From an uncultured Pedosphaera sp. (GTDB lineage: Bacteria; Verrucomicrobiota; Verrucomicrobiia; Limisphaerales; Pedosphaeraceae): a stretch of DNA of 64,000 nucleotides. The stretch lies in the NCBI GenBank assembly GCA_903918755.1, contig CAIXFN010000079.1, positions 17,908 to 81,907 on the forward strand, in the 5' to 3' direction. This document shows positions 9,611-20,644 of the stretch, in pieces. The position numbers and the translations under genes are program-made. Positions within the stretch are counted from its first letter, which is position 1. The number at the start of each line of letters is the position of its first letter. The notes under the pieces were generated by a model. That model was not told the origin of the DNA. It was given only the letters and a program-made list of their open reading frames with translations, and searched no databases.

Positions 9611-11023
9611 TTACTTTACAAATATTCTGGCCGGAAACAATAATATGAAGCGGGCGCCATTTCCAAGCTTAGATTCCGCCCGGATGGAGCCGCCGTATAA
9701 TTCAACATTGTGTTTCACGATGGCGAGGCCCAGCCCGGTCCCTTTTTCCTTGCGCGTAAAATAGGCTTCGAACACCTGGTTGAGGTTTTCCGGAGGAATT
9801 CCCGGGCCATTGTCGCCAATGATGATTTCCACGGAGTTGTCGCCTTGTGGACGGGCGCTGACGCTGATTTTTCCCGGTTGCGGAACCGCCTCCCGCGCAT
9901 TCTGCAGCAAGTTGACCAGGACCGCGCCCAAGTGGCTGCGGTGCATCATCAGGGCCGGGAGGGCGTCCGCATAGTCCCGCTCCACCGTGATGGCATAATT
10001 GGCAGCGGCGGGCAGGACTTCGGCGATCGCCCGGTCAATTTCTTCCACCACCGTGAGTTTTTCCACCCGGCCTTCGCTCAGTTGGGCGTAACCCATCAAT
10101 TGCGTGATGATTCGATCGGAACGCTCCACTTCCTCGCGAATGATGTCCAACTGCTCGCCGAGGTCTCGCCGGCCTTCGCGCAGTCCGCGTTGCAAGGAAA
10201 AGGCGGCATTGTTGATGATCCCGAGCGGATTTTTCAGCTGGTGGGCGATTTCCGCAGCCAGCCGACCGGCCGTTTGCAACTCGCTGTTGCGCGCCGCCGC
10301 CTCCCGCGCGTCCTGCTCGGCTTGCCGGTCCCGAAACGACAGCAACTGGACCCCATAACACGACGCGGTCAGGAGCCAGAGGATGATGAGCCGGAGCATG
10401 AACGGTTCGGTGTTGACATCCACCGGTTCCTGGGGCGGCTTTTTGTAAGTATGGGAATTGACCGCATAGCGGATGGGCAACGGCAGCAACGGGGGATCCC
10501 CGCCGCGCACGTAAACGTCCGCCACCCCGGCGCCGAGATAAAAACCGCTAAGGGCCAGGTTCAAAACAATCTGCGGTGTGGCCAGCGGAATGCTGAGAGC
10601 ATTGAGCACGATCAATCCCGGAAACACCCAAAAAAGATCACTGCCGAATCCTCCGGTCTCGATGGTCAAGCCCGTGAGCAGCACCCCATCAAATAAGCCC
10701 ATGACGAATACCACCCATTGCACCAAACGACTGGGAAACCGGCGCAAGGTGAGCAAGATGGCCGCCGCGGCGCTCACAATCATGTAGCCGATAAAAAAAC
10801 CCTGCAACATTTCGAAGGCAAGCTTCCGGGGCGTGTCGGCCTCTCCCAGCCAGTGGGAATAGTAGAGGTAATAGAAGACCACCCCGGTAACCATTCCTCG
10901 GGCGGGCAGCACGATATGGCGTTGCACGCCGAGAATGCGGGCCGCCTGTTCCAGCGGTTCCGGCATCGGCATCGCCAGCAGCCGGGGCATCCATTTTGGT
11001 GATTCCCAAAAGAGAAGCTTCAT
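9611..11023 (-). CDS. Membrane sensor histidine kinase
   Basis: The 470-residue protein has an N-terminal half with about six hydrophobic helices (roughly residues 38-200), no obvious periplasmic sensor domain and a short coiled linker. The kinase core follows: LAAEIAHQLKNPLG with phospho-acceptor His261, then an HATPase domain with NLLQNAREA (N box), GDNGPGIPPE (G1) and KGTGLGLAIVKHNVE (G2). This AtoS/NtrB-like arrangement fits its NtrC-type partner 7 nt downstream. The signal sensed is unknown. The gene lies 21 nt after the coaC-like gene, so it may be cotranscribed with housekeeping genes. Confidence 0.88.
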   Translation of the reverse strand: MKLLFWESPKWMPRLLAMPMPEPLEQAARILGVQRHIVLPARGMVTGVVFYYLYYSHWLGEADTPRKLAFEMLQGFFIGYMIVSAAAAILLTLRRFPSRLVQWVVFVMGLFDGVLLTGLTIETGGFGSDLFWVFPGLIVLNALSIPLATPQIVLNLALSGFYLGAGVADVYVRGGDPPLLPLPIRYAVNSHTYKKPPQEPVDVNTEPFMLRLIILWLLTASCYGVQLLSFRDRQAEQDAREAAARNSELQTAGRLAAEIAHQLKNPLGIINNAAFSLQRGLREGRRDLGEQLDIIREEVERSDRIITQLMGYAQLSEGRVEKLTVVEEIDRAIAEVLPAAANYAITVERDYADALPALMMHRSHLGAVLVNLLQNAREAVPQPGKISVSARPQGDNSVEIIIGDNGPGIPPENLNQVFEAYFTRKEKGTGLGLAIVKHNVELYGGSIRAESKLGNGARFILLFPARIFVK

Positions 11024-11044
11024 GGGGCGGGAGGGGGAATTGCC

Positions 11045-11593
11045 TTAGGCGACCAATTCAGCAGCGCGCCGGGCAATTTCAGTGACGGGCCAAAGTCGAC
11101 CGATTCCCTCGTAGCCACAGGCGAGCATCCCCGCTTCCGGGCCGATGAATTCCACGCCCCGTTGTTTGAGGGTCGCCACATTGGCCTGCGTGGCGGCGTG
11201 CAGCCACATTTTGCCATTCATGGCGGGCGCGACCAATACCCGGGCCTTCGGGTTTAACGCCAGGGCGATGCAACTCAAGGCGTCGTCCGCCAGTCCATGC
11301 GCGAGTTTGGCCAGGACGTTGGCCGTGGCGGGCGCAATCAACAACAAATCAGCCTCGTCCGCCAGGCGAATATGGGTGGGTTGCCAGCCCTCCTCCTCAT
11401 CATAAAGGTCCGTCACAACCGGATGCCGGGTCACGGTCTTGAAGGGAAGCGCCGTGATAAAGCGCTTGGCGTCGGCGGTCAGGACGGTGTGCACGGAGCA
11501 GCCCTGCTTGGTCAAAAGACTCGCCAGATCCGCCGCTTTGTAAGCGGCGATCGAGCCGGTCACCCCGAGGACAATATTCCGTGCTGCGCTCAT
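11045..11593 (-). CDS. coaC: CoaC-like phosphopantothenoylcysteine decarboxylase domain protein
   Basis: The 182-residue flavoprotein begins NIVLGVTGSIAAYKAADL. Further on it has the PTHIRLADEADLLLIAPATANVLAKLAHGLADD region and the VLVAPAMNGKMW substrate-clamp motif. These are hallmarks of HFCD-family flavoproteins and of the decarboxylase half of CoaBC (Dfp). The usual C-terminal CoaB synthetase half is missing, so the window encodes only the decarboxylase. The CoaB function must be elsewhere if this is a true CoA enzyme. Linkage to gmk and yicC is the common arrangement for coaBC. ATG 11593 was chosen; in-frame starts further upstream exist. Confidence 0.8.
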   Translation of the reverse strand: MSAARNIVLGVTGSIAAYKAADLASLLTKQGCSVHTVLTADAKRFITALPFKTVTRHPVVTDLYDEEEGWQPTHIRLADEADLLLIAPATANVLAKLAHGLADDALSCIALALNPKARVLVAPAMNGKMWLHAATQANVATLKQRGVEFIGPEAGMLACGYEGIGRLWPVTEIARRAAELVA

Positions 11594-11650
11594 CTCAGTT
11601 GGCCTGGCCCGTTCCTCCATGTAGGACTGAACCAACCTGGTGCCAAGTGG

Positions 11651-12274
11651 TCATACGTCAGGAATCTGGGAGCGGGTCGTGCGCCGGCTTTCCGCCTCCA
11701 GAATCGCCTGCATCTGGCGCAGATCCTCCTCAATCGAGGTGCTCAATATCAAATAGTCAAAATGCCGCCATTGGGCGATTTCCTGGCGGGCCACCCCCAA
11801 CCGCTTTTGAATGACGGCGGCGGAATCCGTTCCCCGCTTTTCCAGTCGGGCCCGCAGGATGTCCAGTGAAGCGGGCGTCAGGAACACCTGGACCAGCGCC
11901 GACTTCAATTCCTCCTCGTCCTCGGCCTGGGCCCGAATGGCGGCCGCACCCTGGACATCGACGTTCAACAGCACGTCCTTGCCTTGCCGCAATTTACCCA
12001 GCACTTCCGATTTGAGCGTGCCATAGCTGTTGCCAAAGACCGTGGCATGTTCGAGGAAATTTCCCGCCTGCACCCGCTTCAAAAAAGAGGCGGCATCCAG
12101 AAAATAATAGTCCACCCCATCCCGCTCCCCTTCGCGGGGGGCCCGGGTCGTGCAGGTGACCGCCCGGGTCATGGTGGGATTTGTCCGCAGAAGTTCCCGG
12201 ACCAGCGTGGTCTTGCCACCACCAGACGGGGCGGAGATCACGATCAACATCGGTTTGCTTTTGGAGTCAGGCAC
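11651..12274 (-). CDS. gmk: Guanylate kinase
   Basis: The 207-residue enzyme converts GMP to GDP with ATP. It shows the P-loop SAPSGGGKTT near the N-terminus, the GMP-binding segment TRAPREGERDGVDYYF, and NVDVQGAAAIR for the Walker B region. Its length matches bacterial Gmk. It lies 42 nt after yicC and 57 nt before coaC, the conserved yicC-gmk-coaBC neighbourhood. The rpoZ gene, often between gmk and coaBC, is absent here; the 57-nt gap is too short to hold it. Confidence 0.95.
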   Translation of the reverse strand: MPDSKSKPMLIVISAPSGGGKTTLVRELLRTNPTMTRAVTCTTRAPREGERDGVDYYFLDAASFLKRVQAGNFLEHATVFGNSYGTLKSEVLGKLRQGKDVLLNVDVQGAAAIRAQAEDEEELKSALVQVFLTPASLDILRARLEKRGTDSAAVIQKRLGVARQEIAQWRHFDYLILSTSIEEDLRQMQAILEAESRRTTRSQIPDV

Positions 12275-12316
12275 GGTGTCTGGAGGGCTGGTGGCGGGTG
12301 GAAGGGTGGGGGAGGT

Positions 12317-13198
12317 TCATTCGACGTTCTGCGCCTGTTCACGGAATTTTTCGAGTTCCGTTTTGAGGGTGACCACTGCCCGGGAGATTTCGCTGTCGTT
12401 GGCTTTGGAACCGATGGTGTTAATCTCCCGGTTCATTTCCTGGGCCAGAAAATCGAGGGTCCGCCCCACGGGTTCGGTGGACTTCAGACAATCGGCAAAC
12501 TGCTGGAAATGACTCTGGAGCCGGGTCAATTCCTCCGAGATGTCGGAGCGATCCGCAAAATAAACAATCTCCTTGAGCATCCGCTCGTCTTCAATCGCGG
12601 GGGCTTCCACCCCGGCGCTTTTCAGACGCTGCACTAGTTGCTCCCGGTAACGCTTTTGGACCTGAGGGGCATGCTTCTGGATTTTGCTGGCGCATTTGCG
12701 CATGATTTCGATTCGGGCAGTTAAATCTTTCGCGAGATGGGCGCCTTCGCGCTCCCGCATTTTGACCAGAACCGCCAGCGCCTGCAGGAGCGCTTTCTCG
12801 ACCGTGGGCCAGTAATCTTCGGCGTCATTTCCCGCTTCGGTGGTTTCGAACACTCCGGGCGCCTTGGCCAACAAGTCCAGGGTGACCTCCCCGGCCACTT
12901 TCAAATCCTTCGCCAGGCGGTTGAATTCGCGGATATATGCCTTCGCGAGGGGCAGGTTGAGCCGGACTCGGTCAGCCGAGCGCCCTTCCGCCGCGTGCAA
13001 AGCGATCCGGGCGGTGAGCCGCCCGCGGGCAATCGAGCGGTTGATGAGATCGCGGACTTGCGCTTCCAGCACCTCGAGTTCGCGGGGAAGAGCCAGCGCA
13101 ACCTCGCTTTGCTTGCGGTTGACGGAACTCAATTCCACCGTGACCTTGCCGCCGGCCCGCGCGCATTCGCCACGCCCATAGCCCGTCATCGATTTCAT
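12317..13198 (-). CDS. yicC: YicC-family endoribonuclease
   Basis: The 293-residue protein begins MKSMTGYGRGE, the invariant YicC N-terminus. It ends with RTLDFLAQEMNREINTIGSKAND followed by the C-terminal helix, as in the family. YicC proteins are RNA endonucleases involved in small-RNA and mRNA turnover in E. coli and Bacillus. The start at 13198 is fixed by that conserved N-terminus; the longer ORF would overlap trpB. It is 55 nt downstream of trpB and 42 nt upstream of gmk on the same strand. Confidence 0.93.
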   Translation of the reverse strand: MKSMTGYGRGECARAGGKVTVELSSVNRKQSEVALALPRELEVLEAQVRDLINRSIARGRLTARIALHAAEGRSADRVRLNLPLAKAYIREFNRLAKDLKVAGEVTLDLLAKAPGVFETTEAGNDAEDYWPTVEKALLQALAVLVKMREREGAHLAKDLTARIEIMRKCASKIQKHAPQVQKRYREQLVQRLKSAGVEAPAIEDERMLKEIVYFADRSDISEELTRLQSHFQQFADCLKSTEPVGRTLDFLAQEMNREINTIGSKANDSEISRAVVTLKTELEKFREQAQNVE

Positions 13199-13253
13199 GT
13201 GGCGGTGACTATGCGCCAATTCCGGTGGCCTAGCGAACCTTTTTTGCTCCCGC

Positions 13254-14468
<1,215 letters not shown>

Positions 14469-14660
14469 CCGAAAACCATAGCACCGGCACCAATTTCGGG
14501 CGAGGGGATTTTCCCCGGCTGTTCGCCGCCGGGTGAACCACGCCAGTAGTTCCCTCGGTCAGGGACCCGGCTAATAAATCGCGTGCAAAATGGCAAATGG
14601 CAGGGCACACTTATCCCGCTGTGTGCAGACGCCACGGCACCTTGATTTCGATTCAAAGCT

Positions 14661-16187
14661 ATGAGTGATACGATGGCTCCCGTTCTGGTCGCCGGCCAAT
14701 GGCGCAACAGCAACTCGGTTGGTTCCTTTCCGGCGGAAAACCCCTCCCTCGGCGAAGCGTTGCCGGGGTTATACCCCGTGTCCTCGCCCACGGAAGTGGA
14801 GGAATGCATTGTCGCGGGCGCGCAGGCGGCGGAAGCCTTGCGGAACGCCAGCGGAGCGGCGATCGCGGATTTCCTGGAGGGCTATGCCCAACGCATTGAA
14901 GGTCGCGCGCTGGAATTTGTCGAATTGGCGCACGCCGAAAGCGGCCTGCCGAAGGCACCCCGGCTGAAGGATGGCGAATTGCCACGCACCACGGATCAAT
15001 TACGACAGGCAGCCAAGGCCGCGCGGGACGGCTCGTGGCGCCGCCCGATTCGGGATGAGGCCCGCAATATATATTCTATTCTCGCGCCCCTGGGTGGCCC
15101 GGTAGTGGTCATTGGACCCAACAATTTTCCGTTCGCGTTCAACTCCGCCGCCGGCGGGGATTTTGCCGCGGCCATTGCGGCGCACAACCCGGTCATCGCG
15201 AAAGCCAATACCGCGCATCCGGGCACGACCCGCCTTTTTGCCGAGTTGGCACTCGAAGCGGCCATGGCCGCCGGACTGCCGCCGGCCACCGTGCAGATGA
15301 TTTACCGGACCCCGCGCGAGGTCGGGTTGAAGTTGGTGGCCGATCCCCGGATCGGGGCGACGGCTTTCACCGGTAGCAAGGTGGCCGGGATGCAGTTGAA
15401 AGAGGCGGCGGATCGCGCCGGGAAGCCCATTTACCTGGAAATGTCGAGCGTGAACCCGATTGTCATCCTGGAAGGCGCTTTGACGGAGCGCGGCGAGGCG
15501 GTGGCGACGGAGTTTTTCGCGTCCTGCACGATGGGAGCAGGCCAATTTTGCACCAATCCCGGTTTTATCATCGTCCCGGACTCCGCCGCCAGTAAGGCGT
15601 TTGCGGCCGCTGCGCAAGCCAAGTTTGTGGCCGCCACCCCGGGAGTCTTGCTGGGAAAAAGCGGTCAGGCCAATCTTACGGCCGCCGTGGCCACGCTCCA
15701 ACAGCACGGCGCCAAGCTCGTCTGTGGTGGGGCAGCCCTCCCGGGGCCGGCGTATCGGTTTGCCAATACCTTGCTCAGCGTCACCGGAGCCGAATTCCTC
15801 CAGCACCCGGAAGCGCTGCAGACGGAGGCTTTTGGTCCCGTCGCCTTGCTTGTTTGGTCCCGTGATACGGGGGAAACCGTGCGGATTCTCCAGCAGCTGG
15901 AAGGGAATCTGACCGGCACGATCTACTCCGATACCACCGGCCGGGATGACGCGGATTATGCTGTCATCGAACCGCATCTGCGCCAGCGGGTCGGCCGGCT
16001 GATCAATGACCGAATGCCCACGGGCGTCACCGTGAGTGCCGCCATGAATCACGGCGGGCCTTTTCCGGCCACGGGACATCCCGGCTTTACCGCCGTCGGA
16101 TTGCCCACGAGCATTGCCCGCTTCACCGCGTTGCAGTGTTACGACAATGTCCGCCCGAACCGGTTGCCGGCCGGACTGCGACTTTGA
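14661..16187 (+). CDS. Alpha-ketoglutarate semialdehyde dehydrogenase (aldehyde dehydrogenase family)
   Basis: The 508-residue protein has the ALDH fold: GPNNFPFAFN for the cofactor-binding helix, FTGSK for the NAD phosphate site, and the catalytic Cys297 in GAGQFCTNPG. MSSVNPIVILEGAL and the overall length match the 2,5-dioxovalerate (alpha-ketoglutarate semialdehyde) dehydrogenases. These oxidise the semialdehyde to 2-oxoglutarate, the last step of hydroxyproline and some pentose or hexarate pathways. The next four genes support the hydroxyproline role. It is first in the operon, 22 nt before the aminopeptidase gene. Confidence 0.88.
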   Translation: MSDTMAPVLVAGQWRNSNSVGSFPAENPSLGEALPGLYPVSSPTEVEECIVAGAQAAEALRNASGAAIADFLEGYAQRIEGRALEFVELAHAESGLPKAPRLKDGELPRTTDQLRQAAKAARDGSWRRPIRDEARNIYSILAPLGGPVVVIGPNNFPFAFNSAAGGDFAAAIAAHNPVIAKANTAHPGTTRLFAELALEAAMAAGLPPATVQMIYRTPREVGLKLVADPRIGATAFTGSKVAGMQLKEAADRAGKPIYLEMSSVNPIVILEGALTERGEAVATEFFASCTMGAGQFCTNPGFIIVPDSAASKAFAAAAQAKFVAATPGVLLGKSGQANLTAAVATLQQHGAKLVCGGAALPGPAYRFANTLLSVTGAEFLQHPEALQTEAFGPVALLVWSRDTGETVRILQQLEGNLTGTIYSDTTGRDDADYAVIEPHLRQRVGRLINDRMPTGVTVSAAMNHGGPFPATGHPGFTAVGLPTSIARFTALQCYDNVRPNRLPAGLRL

Positions 16188-16209
16188 TTTTTAACTACTC
16201 CCCAACCAA

Positions 16210-17502
16210 ATGAGATACGCCCCCATACCGTCCGGGATGTTCACCGGCCACCGCAATCGCCTGGTGAGCTTGTTGCAACCCAATTCGCTGGCCATCGTCA
16301 ATACCAACGATATCCTGCCGACCAATTCCGATGCCACGCTGTTGCTGAAGGCCAGCTCGGATTTGTTCTACCTCACGGGTATTGAGCAGGAAGAAAGCAT
16401 CCTGCTCCTCTATCCGGAGGCGCACGACGAGAAGTTCCGCGAAATTCTGTTTCTCCGGGAACCCAACGCCCTGCTCGAAACCTGGGAAGGGCACAAGCTG
16501 ACGAAGGAAGAAGCCAAAAAAATTTCCGGCGTCGCGCGCGTGGAATGGCTCTCGGAATTCAATTCGTTCCTCCACCGGCTGATCCTTGAGGCGGATCATG
16601 TTTACTTGAACTCGAACGAACACAAACGCGCCAACATCGTCGTGGAAACGCGGGAAGCGCGGTTTGTGAAATCGGTCATGGAACGTTACCCGCTCCATGA
16701 TTACCAACGGCTGGCCCGCTTGATGCACCGGTTGCGCGCGGTGAAGTCCGAGCCGGAATTGGCCTTGTTGCAGGAGGCCTGCAACATTACCGACGCCGGG
16801 TTCCAACGCGTTTGCCGCATGCTCAAGCCCGGGGTTTCAGAGATGGAGGTGGAAGCCGAGTTTGCTCATGAATTCATCCGGCGCGGCGGGCAATTCGCCT
16901 ACAACCCCATCATCGCCACCGGGGCCAATGCCTGTGTGCTGCACTACGTCGAAAACGACAAGGTGTGCCGCAAGGGGGAACTCCTGCTTCTGGATGTCGC
17001 GGCGAGCTATGCCAATTACAACTCGGATCTCACGCGCACGATTCCCGTCAGCGGCCGTTACACGCGGCGGCAAAAGCAGGTTTATAACGCGGTATTGCGG
17101 GTCATGCGCGCCGTGAGTGCGGCCGCGGTTCCCGGGAAGCTGCCGAAGGATTGGCAGAAAGAGGCGGAATCGTTCATGGAAAAGGAACTGGTGGATCTGG
17201 GCCTGCTCAAGCTGTCTGATATCAAGAAGCAGAACTCGGACAGTCCGGCGTTGAAAAAGTATTTCATGCATGGCGTCGGTCACCCGCTGGGTCTGGACGT
17301 CCACGATGTCGGTCTGACCGTCGAACCCATGCAGGCCGGCTGGGTCCTGACCGTCGAACCGGGCATCTACCTGAAAGAGGAAGGCTTCGCGGTGCGGCTG
17401 GAAAACGACATCGTGGTGCAGGAAGGCGGCAATGTGGATTTGATGGCCGGAATTCCCATTGAAACGGACGAGATCGAGGCCCTGATGAACGCAGCTTCTT
17501 GA
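16210..17502 (+). CDS. pepP: Xaa-Pro aminopeptidase (PepP/M24B family)
   Basis: The 430-residue protein has an N-terminal AMP_N domain (YAPIPSGMFTGHRNRL, residues 2-17) and a pita-bread M24 domain. Dinuclear metal ligands can be seen: Asp in DVAASYANYNSDLTRT, His in HGVGHPLGLDVHDVG, and two Glu in VEPGIY and ENDIVV. Aminopeptidase P removes N-terminal residues ahead of proline or hydroxyproline. Its place inside the hydroxyproline operon, 10 nt before the DapA-family gene, suggests it releases imino-acid peptides for the pathway. It is cytosolic, with no signal peptide seen. Confidence 0.9.
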   Translation: MRYAPIPSGMFTGHRNRLVSLLQPNSLAIVNTNDILPTNSDATLLLKASSDLFYLTGIEQEESILLLYPEAHDEKFREILFLREPNALLETWEGHKLTKEEAKKISGVARVEWLSEFNSFLHRLILEADHVYLNSNEHKRANIVVETREARFVKSVMERYPLHDYQRLARLMHRLRAVKSEPELALLQEACNITDAGFQRVCRMLKPGVSEMEVEAEFAHEFIRRGGQFAYNPIIATGANACVLHYVENDKVCRKGELLLLDVAASYANYNSDLTRTIPVSGRYTRRQKQVYNAVLRVMRAVSAAAVPGKLPKDWQKEAESFMEKELVDLGLLKLSDIKKQNSDSPALKKYFMHGVGHPLGLDVHDVGLTVEPMQAGWVLTVEPGIYLKEEGFAVRLENDIVVQEGGNVDLMAGIPIETDEIEALMNAAS

Positions 17503-17512
17503 TAATTAATTT

Positions 17513-18433
17513 ATGAGCAAACCTTACTGGCAGGGAGTGTTTCCCGCCATCACCACGCAACTGAAGAAAGATCAATCGCTGGATTTTGACGCCACCGCGC
17601 GGCACGTGGAGGCCCTGCTGGCTTCCGGTGTCACCGGCATCGTTTTTCTGGGGTCTCTCGGGGAAAACCAGCCCTTGCGGGGCGATGAAAAACGCCAACT
17701 CATGGAAGCCATGGTGGGCGTCGTCAATGGCCGGGTGCCTGTCCTCAGCGGCGTGGCGGAAACCAGCACGGCGGAAGCCTGCCGTTACGTGCGGGACGTC
17801 GAAGCCCTCGGGGCCGATGGTTTCATGCTGATGCCCGCGATGCTTTACAAGGGGGATCCGCGGGAAACCATGGTGCATTTTCGGACGACCGCCAAGGCGA
17901 CCGGGCTGCCGATCATGCTCTACAACAACCCGCTCTCCTACGCGAACGACATCACCCCGGCCATGTTTGCCGAAATGGCGGACGTGAAGAATTTCGTGGC
18001 CTTGAAGGAAAGCTCGGGCGACGTCCGCCGCATCACGGATTTGCACAACGCCGTCGGCGACCGTTATGCCTTGTTCACCGGCGTGGACAACCTGGTGCTC
18101 GAAAGTGCCGTGCTCGGCATCGACGGCTGGGTGGCCGGCAGCGGGATCGCGTTCCCGGCGGAGAATCAATATTTCTGGGAATTGACGCGCGCCGGCGAAT
18201 GGGTGAAGGCGCGGGAGATGTACCGCTGGTTCAAGCCCTTGCTGGATCTGGATGTCAGCACCAAGTTTGTTCAGTATATCAAACTGGCGGTGCAGGAATG
18301 CGGTCTCGGCAGCGAAGTGGTCCGGGCCCCGCGCCTCACGATCACCGGCGCGGAGCGCAAACACGTCCTGAAGGTGATCCATGACGGGATTGCCGCCCGC
18401 CCCAAATTGCCCAAGCTGGCCAAGCGGAAATGA
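17513..18433 (+). CDS. DapA-family lyase, likely pyrroline-4-hydroxy-2-carboxylate deaminase
   Basis: The 306-residue class I aldolase-like protein has a Schiff-base Lys165 in [10 protein letters not shown] and a catalytic Tyr in MLYNNPLSY, the standard DHDPS/NAL family residues. In hydroxyproline catabolism a member of this family deaminates and dehydrates 1-pyrroline-4-hydroxy-2-carboxylate to alpha-ketoglutarate semialdehyde, the substrate of the first gene in this operon. The stop overlaps the next gene's ATG (ATGA, 18430-18433). A true dihydrodipicolinate synthase is less likely given the neighbours. Confidence 0.85.
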   Translation: MSKPYWQGVFPAITTQLKKDQSLDFDATARHVEALLASGVTGIVFLGSLGENQPLRGDEKRQLMEAMVGVVNGRVPVLSGVAETSTAEACRYVRDVEALGADGFMLMPAMLYKGDPRETMVHFRTTAKATGLPIMLYNNPLSYANDITPAMFAEMADVKNFVALKESSGDVRRITDLHNAVGDRYALFTGVDNLVLESAVLGIDGWVAGSGIAFPAENQYFWELTRAGEWVKAREMYRWFKPLLDLDVSTKFVQYIKLAVQECGLGSEVVRAPRLTITGAERKHVLKVIHDGIAARPKLPKLAKRK

Positions 18434-19359
18434 ACGTGCTGAAAAAGGTTGGCATCATTGATTCCCACACCGGGGGCGAACCCACCCGGGTGGTCGTCTC
18501 CGGGCTGCCGAACCTCGGCGGTGGCCCCGTGGCGGAGCAGTTGCGGGTCTTCCGGGAGCAACACGATGGCTTCCGTTCGGCCGTAGTAAATGAACCACGT
18601 GGTTCCGACGTCCTGGTCGGTGCGTTGCTGCTCCCGCCCCAGGATCCCACCTGCGTGGCGGGCGTCATCTTTTTCAACAACGTCGGCTGTCTCGGCATGT
18701 GCGGCCACGGCACGATCGGGTTGGTGAAGACCCTGGAGTATCTGGGCCGAATCCAGCCGGGCACGCATCGCATCGAGACCTGTGTGGGCATTGTATCCGC
18801 CCTTCTGGCGGCGGATGGCAGTGTTTCCGTGACCAACGTGCCCAGCTACCGCAAAGTCAAAGCGGCGACGGTCCAGGTGCCCGGGATTGGTCCCGTGAGC
18901 GGCGACCTGGCCTGGAGCGGCAACTGGTTCTATTTGATCGAACAGCATGGCCAGGTTTTGGAACTGGCCAATGTCGAAAAGCTGACGGATTACACCTGGC
19001 GGGTGCGTCAGGCGGTCAATTCCCAGGGCTACCCGGAAGTGGACCATATTGAATTGTTCACTCCCTCGCCCAGCCCCGGTGCGCACAGTCGCAATTTTGT
19101 GTTGTGCCCCGGCAAAGCCTACGATCGTTCGCCCTGCGGCACGGGAACCAGCGCCAAACTGGCCTGTCTCGCCGCGGATGGCAAACTCGCGGAAGGCGAT
19201 ACCTGGGTCCAGGAAAGCATTATTGGCAGTCGGTTCACCGGCAGCTACCGGCGGGCTGGGGAGCAGATTATTCCCACGATCACCGGCACCGCCTTCGTCA
19301 ATGCCGAAGCAACGCTGTTACTCGACGATCAGGATCCGTTCTGTTGGGGCATCCGTTAA
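18430..19359 (+). CDS. 4-hydroxyproline 2-epimerase (proline racemase family)
   Basis: The 309-residue protein has both catalytic cysteines of the proline racemase family: Cys91 in GMCGHGTIG and Cys236 in [10 protein letters not shown]. Two cysteines indicate an epimerase or racemase rather than trans-3-hydroxyproline dehydratase, which has Thr at the first position. The reaction is interconversion of trans-4-hydroxy-L-proline and cis-4-hydroxy-D-proline. It is translationally coupled to the DapA-family gene and followed 6 nt later by the flavin dehydrogenase that would oxidise its product. Confidence 0.92.
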   Translation: MNVLKKVGIIDSHTGGEPTRVVVSGLPNLGGGPVAEQLRVFREQHDGFRSAVVNEPRGSDVLVGALLLPPQDPTCVAGVIFFNNVGCLGMCGHGTIGLVKTLEYLGRIQPGTHRIETCVGIVSALLAADGSVSVTNVPSYRKVKAATVQVPGIGPVSGDLAWSGNWFYLIEQHGQVLELANVEKLTDYTWRVRQAVNSQGYPEVDHIELFTPSPSPGAHSRNFVLCPGKAYDRSPCGTGTSAKLACLAADGKLAEGDTWVQESIIGSRFTGSYRRAGEQIIPTITGTAFVNAEATLLLDDQDPFCWGIR

Positions 19360-19365
19360 GCAATC

Positions 19366-20619
19366 ATGTCGAAAGAGATTATTATTGTCGGCGGGGGCGT
19401 CATCGGCTTGTCCACCGCCTATTACGCGGCGCGCAAAGGCTGCCGGGTGACCGTGGTAGACCGGAACCCGGAGCAGCGCGAGGGTTGCTCCTTCGGCAAC
19501 GCGGGCATGATCGTTCCCAGCCATTTCATCCCGCTGGCCGCGCCCGGCATGGTCGCCTTGGGTTTGAAGTGGATGTGGAATCCGGAATCGCCGTTTTACA
19601 TCAAGCCGCGACTGAACCTGGACTTGTTCCGGTGGGGCTGGAAGTTCTGGCAGGCGGCCACGCCTGAGCACGTGCGCCGCTCCGCGCCGTTGATCCGCGA
19701 TCTGAGCCTGGCCAGCCGGGCCTGTTTCGAGGAACTGGCCAAATTGCCCGGCAACGATTTCGGCCTGGTCCAGAAGGGCTTGGTCATGCTCTGCAAGACC
19801 GAAGCCGCCTGGGAGGAAGAAGCCCACACCGCGGCGCAGGCCCAAGCCTTGGGCATTCCGGCAGAGGTTCTGGATGCCCGGCAGACGGCCAAGTTGGATC
19901 CCAAAGTGACCATGGATGTGCACGGCTCCGTGTACTTCCCCAAAGACTGCCACCTGACCCCGCAGCGTTTCATGGCTGGGTTGAAGCAACAGTTGGATTG
20001 GCATGGCGTGAAATTTTTGTGGCACACGGAAGTCACCGGATGGCGGACCGAGGCTGGCAAGATCGCCGCGCTGCAAACTTCCAAGGGCGATCTCACCGGT
20101 GACGAATTTGTGATCTGTGGCGGTTCGTGGTCGCCTTCGGTGGCCCGGGATCTGCGGTTGAATATTCCCCTCCAGGCGGGCAAGGGTTACAGCCTGACGC
20201 TGTCGGAACCCCGCCAATTGCCGGATATCTGCGCCATTTTCTGCGAAGCCCGCGTGGCCGTGACGCCCATGGGGAAAACCTTGCGGATTGGCGGCACGAT
20301 GGAAATTGCCGGCCTGAACGAGGACATCAATCCGGCGCGCATCCGCGGCATTACCAACGCCGTACCCAAATACTATCCGGAATTCAAAACCACGGATTTT
20401 GCCGGCATCAAACCGTGGCGCGGTCTTCGTCCCTGTTCCCCGGACGGCATGCCCTACATGGGCCGCACCTCCCGCTATACCAATCTGGTGGTGGCCACCG
20501 GACATTCCATGATGGGTCTGAGCCTGGGCCCCATCACCGGACAATTGATGGCCGAAGTCCTGACCGGCGGCACCCCCGCGATCGATCTCCAGTTGCTGAG
20601 CCCGGATCGTTACGCCTGA
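19366..20619 (+). CDS. FAD-dependent D-amino acid dehydrogenase, likely D-hydroxyproline dehydrogenase
   Basis: The 417-residue protein begins with a dinucleotide-binding motif IIIVGGGVIGLSTAYYAA followed by VTVVDRN. It ends with the DAO-family segment KPWRGLRPCSPDGMPYMGR and VATGHSMMGLSLGP. It resembles DadA. In this operon its expected substrate is cis-4-hydroxy-D-proline, oxidised to 1-pyrroline-4-hydroxy-2-carboxylate, which the DapA-family enzyme takes next. It is last in the operon and convergent with the GH39-like gene, 25 nt away. Confidence 0.88.
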   Translation: MSKEIIIVGGGVIGLSTAYYAARKGCRVTVVDRNPEQREGCSFGNAGMIVPSHFIPLAAPGMVALGLKWMWNPESPFYIKPRLNLDLFRWGWKFWQAATPEHVRRSAPLIRDLSLASRACFEELAKLPGNDFGLVQKGLVMLCKTEAAWEEEAHTAAQAQALGIPAEVLDARQTAKLDPKVTMDVHGSVYFPKDCHLTPQRFMAGLKQQLDWHGVKFLWHTEVTGWRTEAGKIAALQTSKGDLTGDEFVICGGSWSPSVARDLRLNIPLQAGKGYSLTLSEPRQLPDICAIFCEARVAVTPMGKTLRIGGTMEIAGLNEDINPARIRGITNAVPKYYPEFKTTDFAGIKPWRGLRPCSPDGMPYMGRTSRYTNLVVATGHSMMGLSLGPITGQLMAEVLTGGTPAIDLQLLSPDRYA

Positions 20620-20644
20620 GTCCGACGCTCGGAACGGGCGCGGC

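Noticed and set aside
16210..17502. Prolidase (PepQ) instead of aminopeptidase P
   Set aside because: The N-terminal AMP_N-type segment and length favour aminopeptidase P.
17513..18433. Lysine-pathway dihydrodipicolinate synthase (DapA)
   Set aside because: Coupling with hydroxyproline epimerase and semialdehyde dehydrogenase makes the deaminase role better supported.
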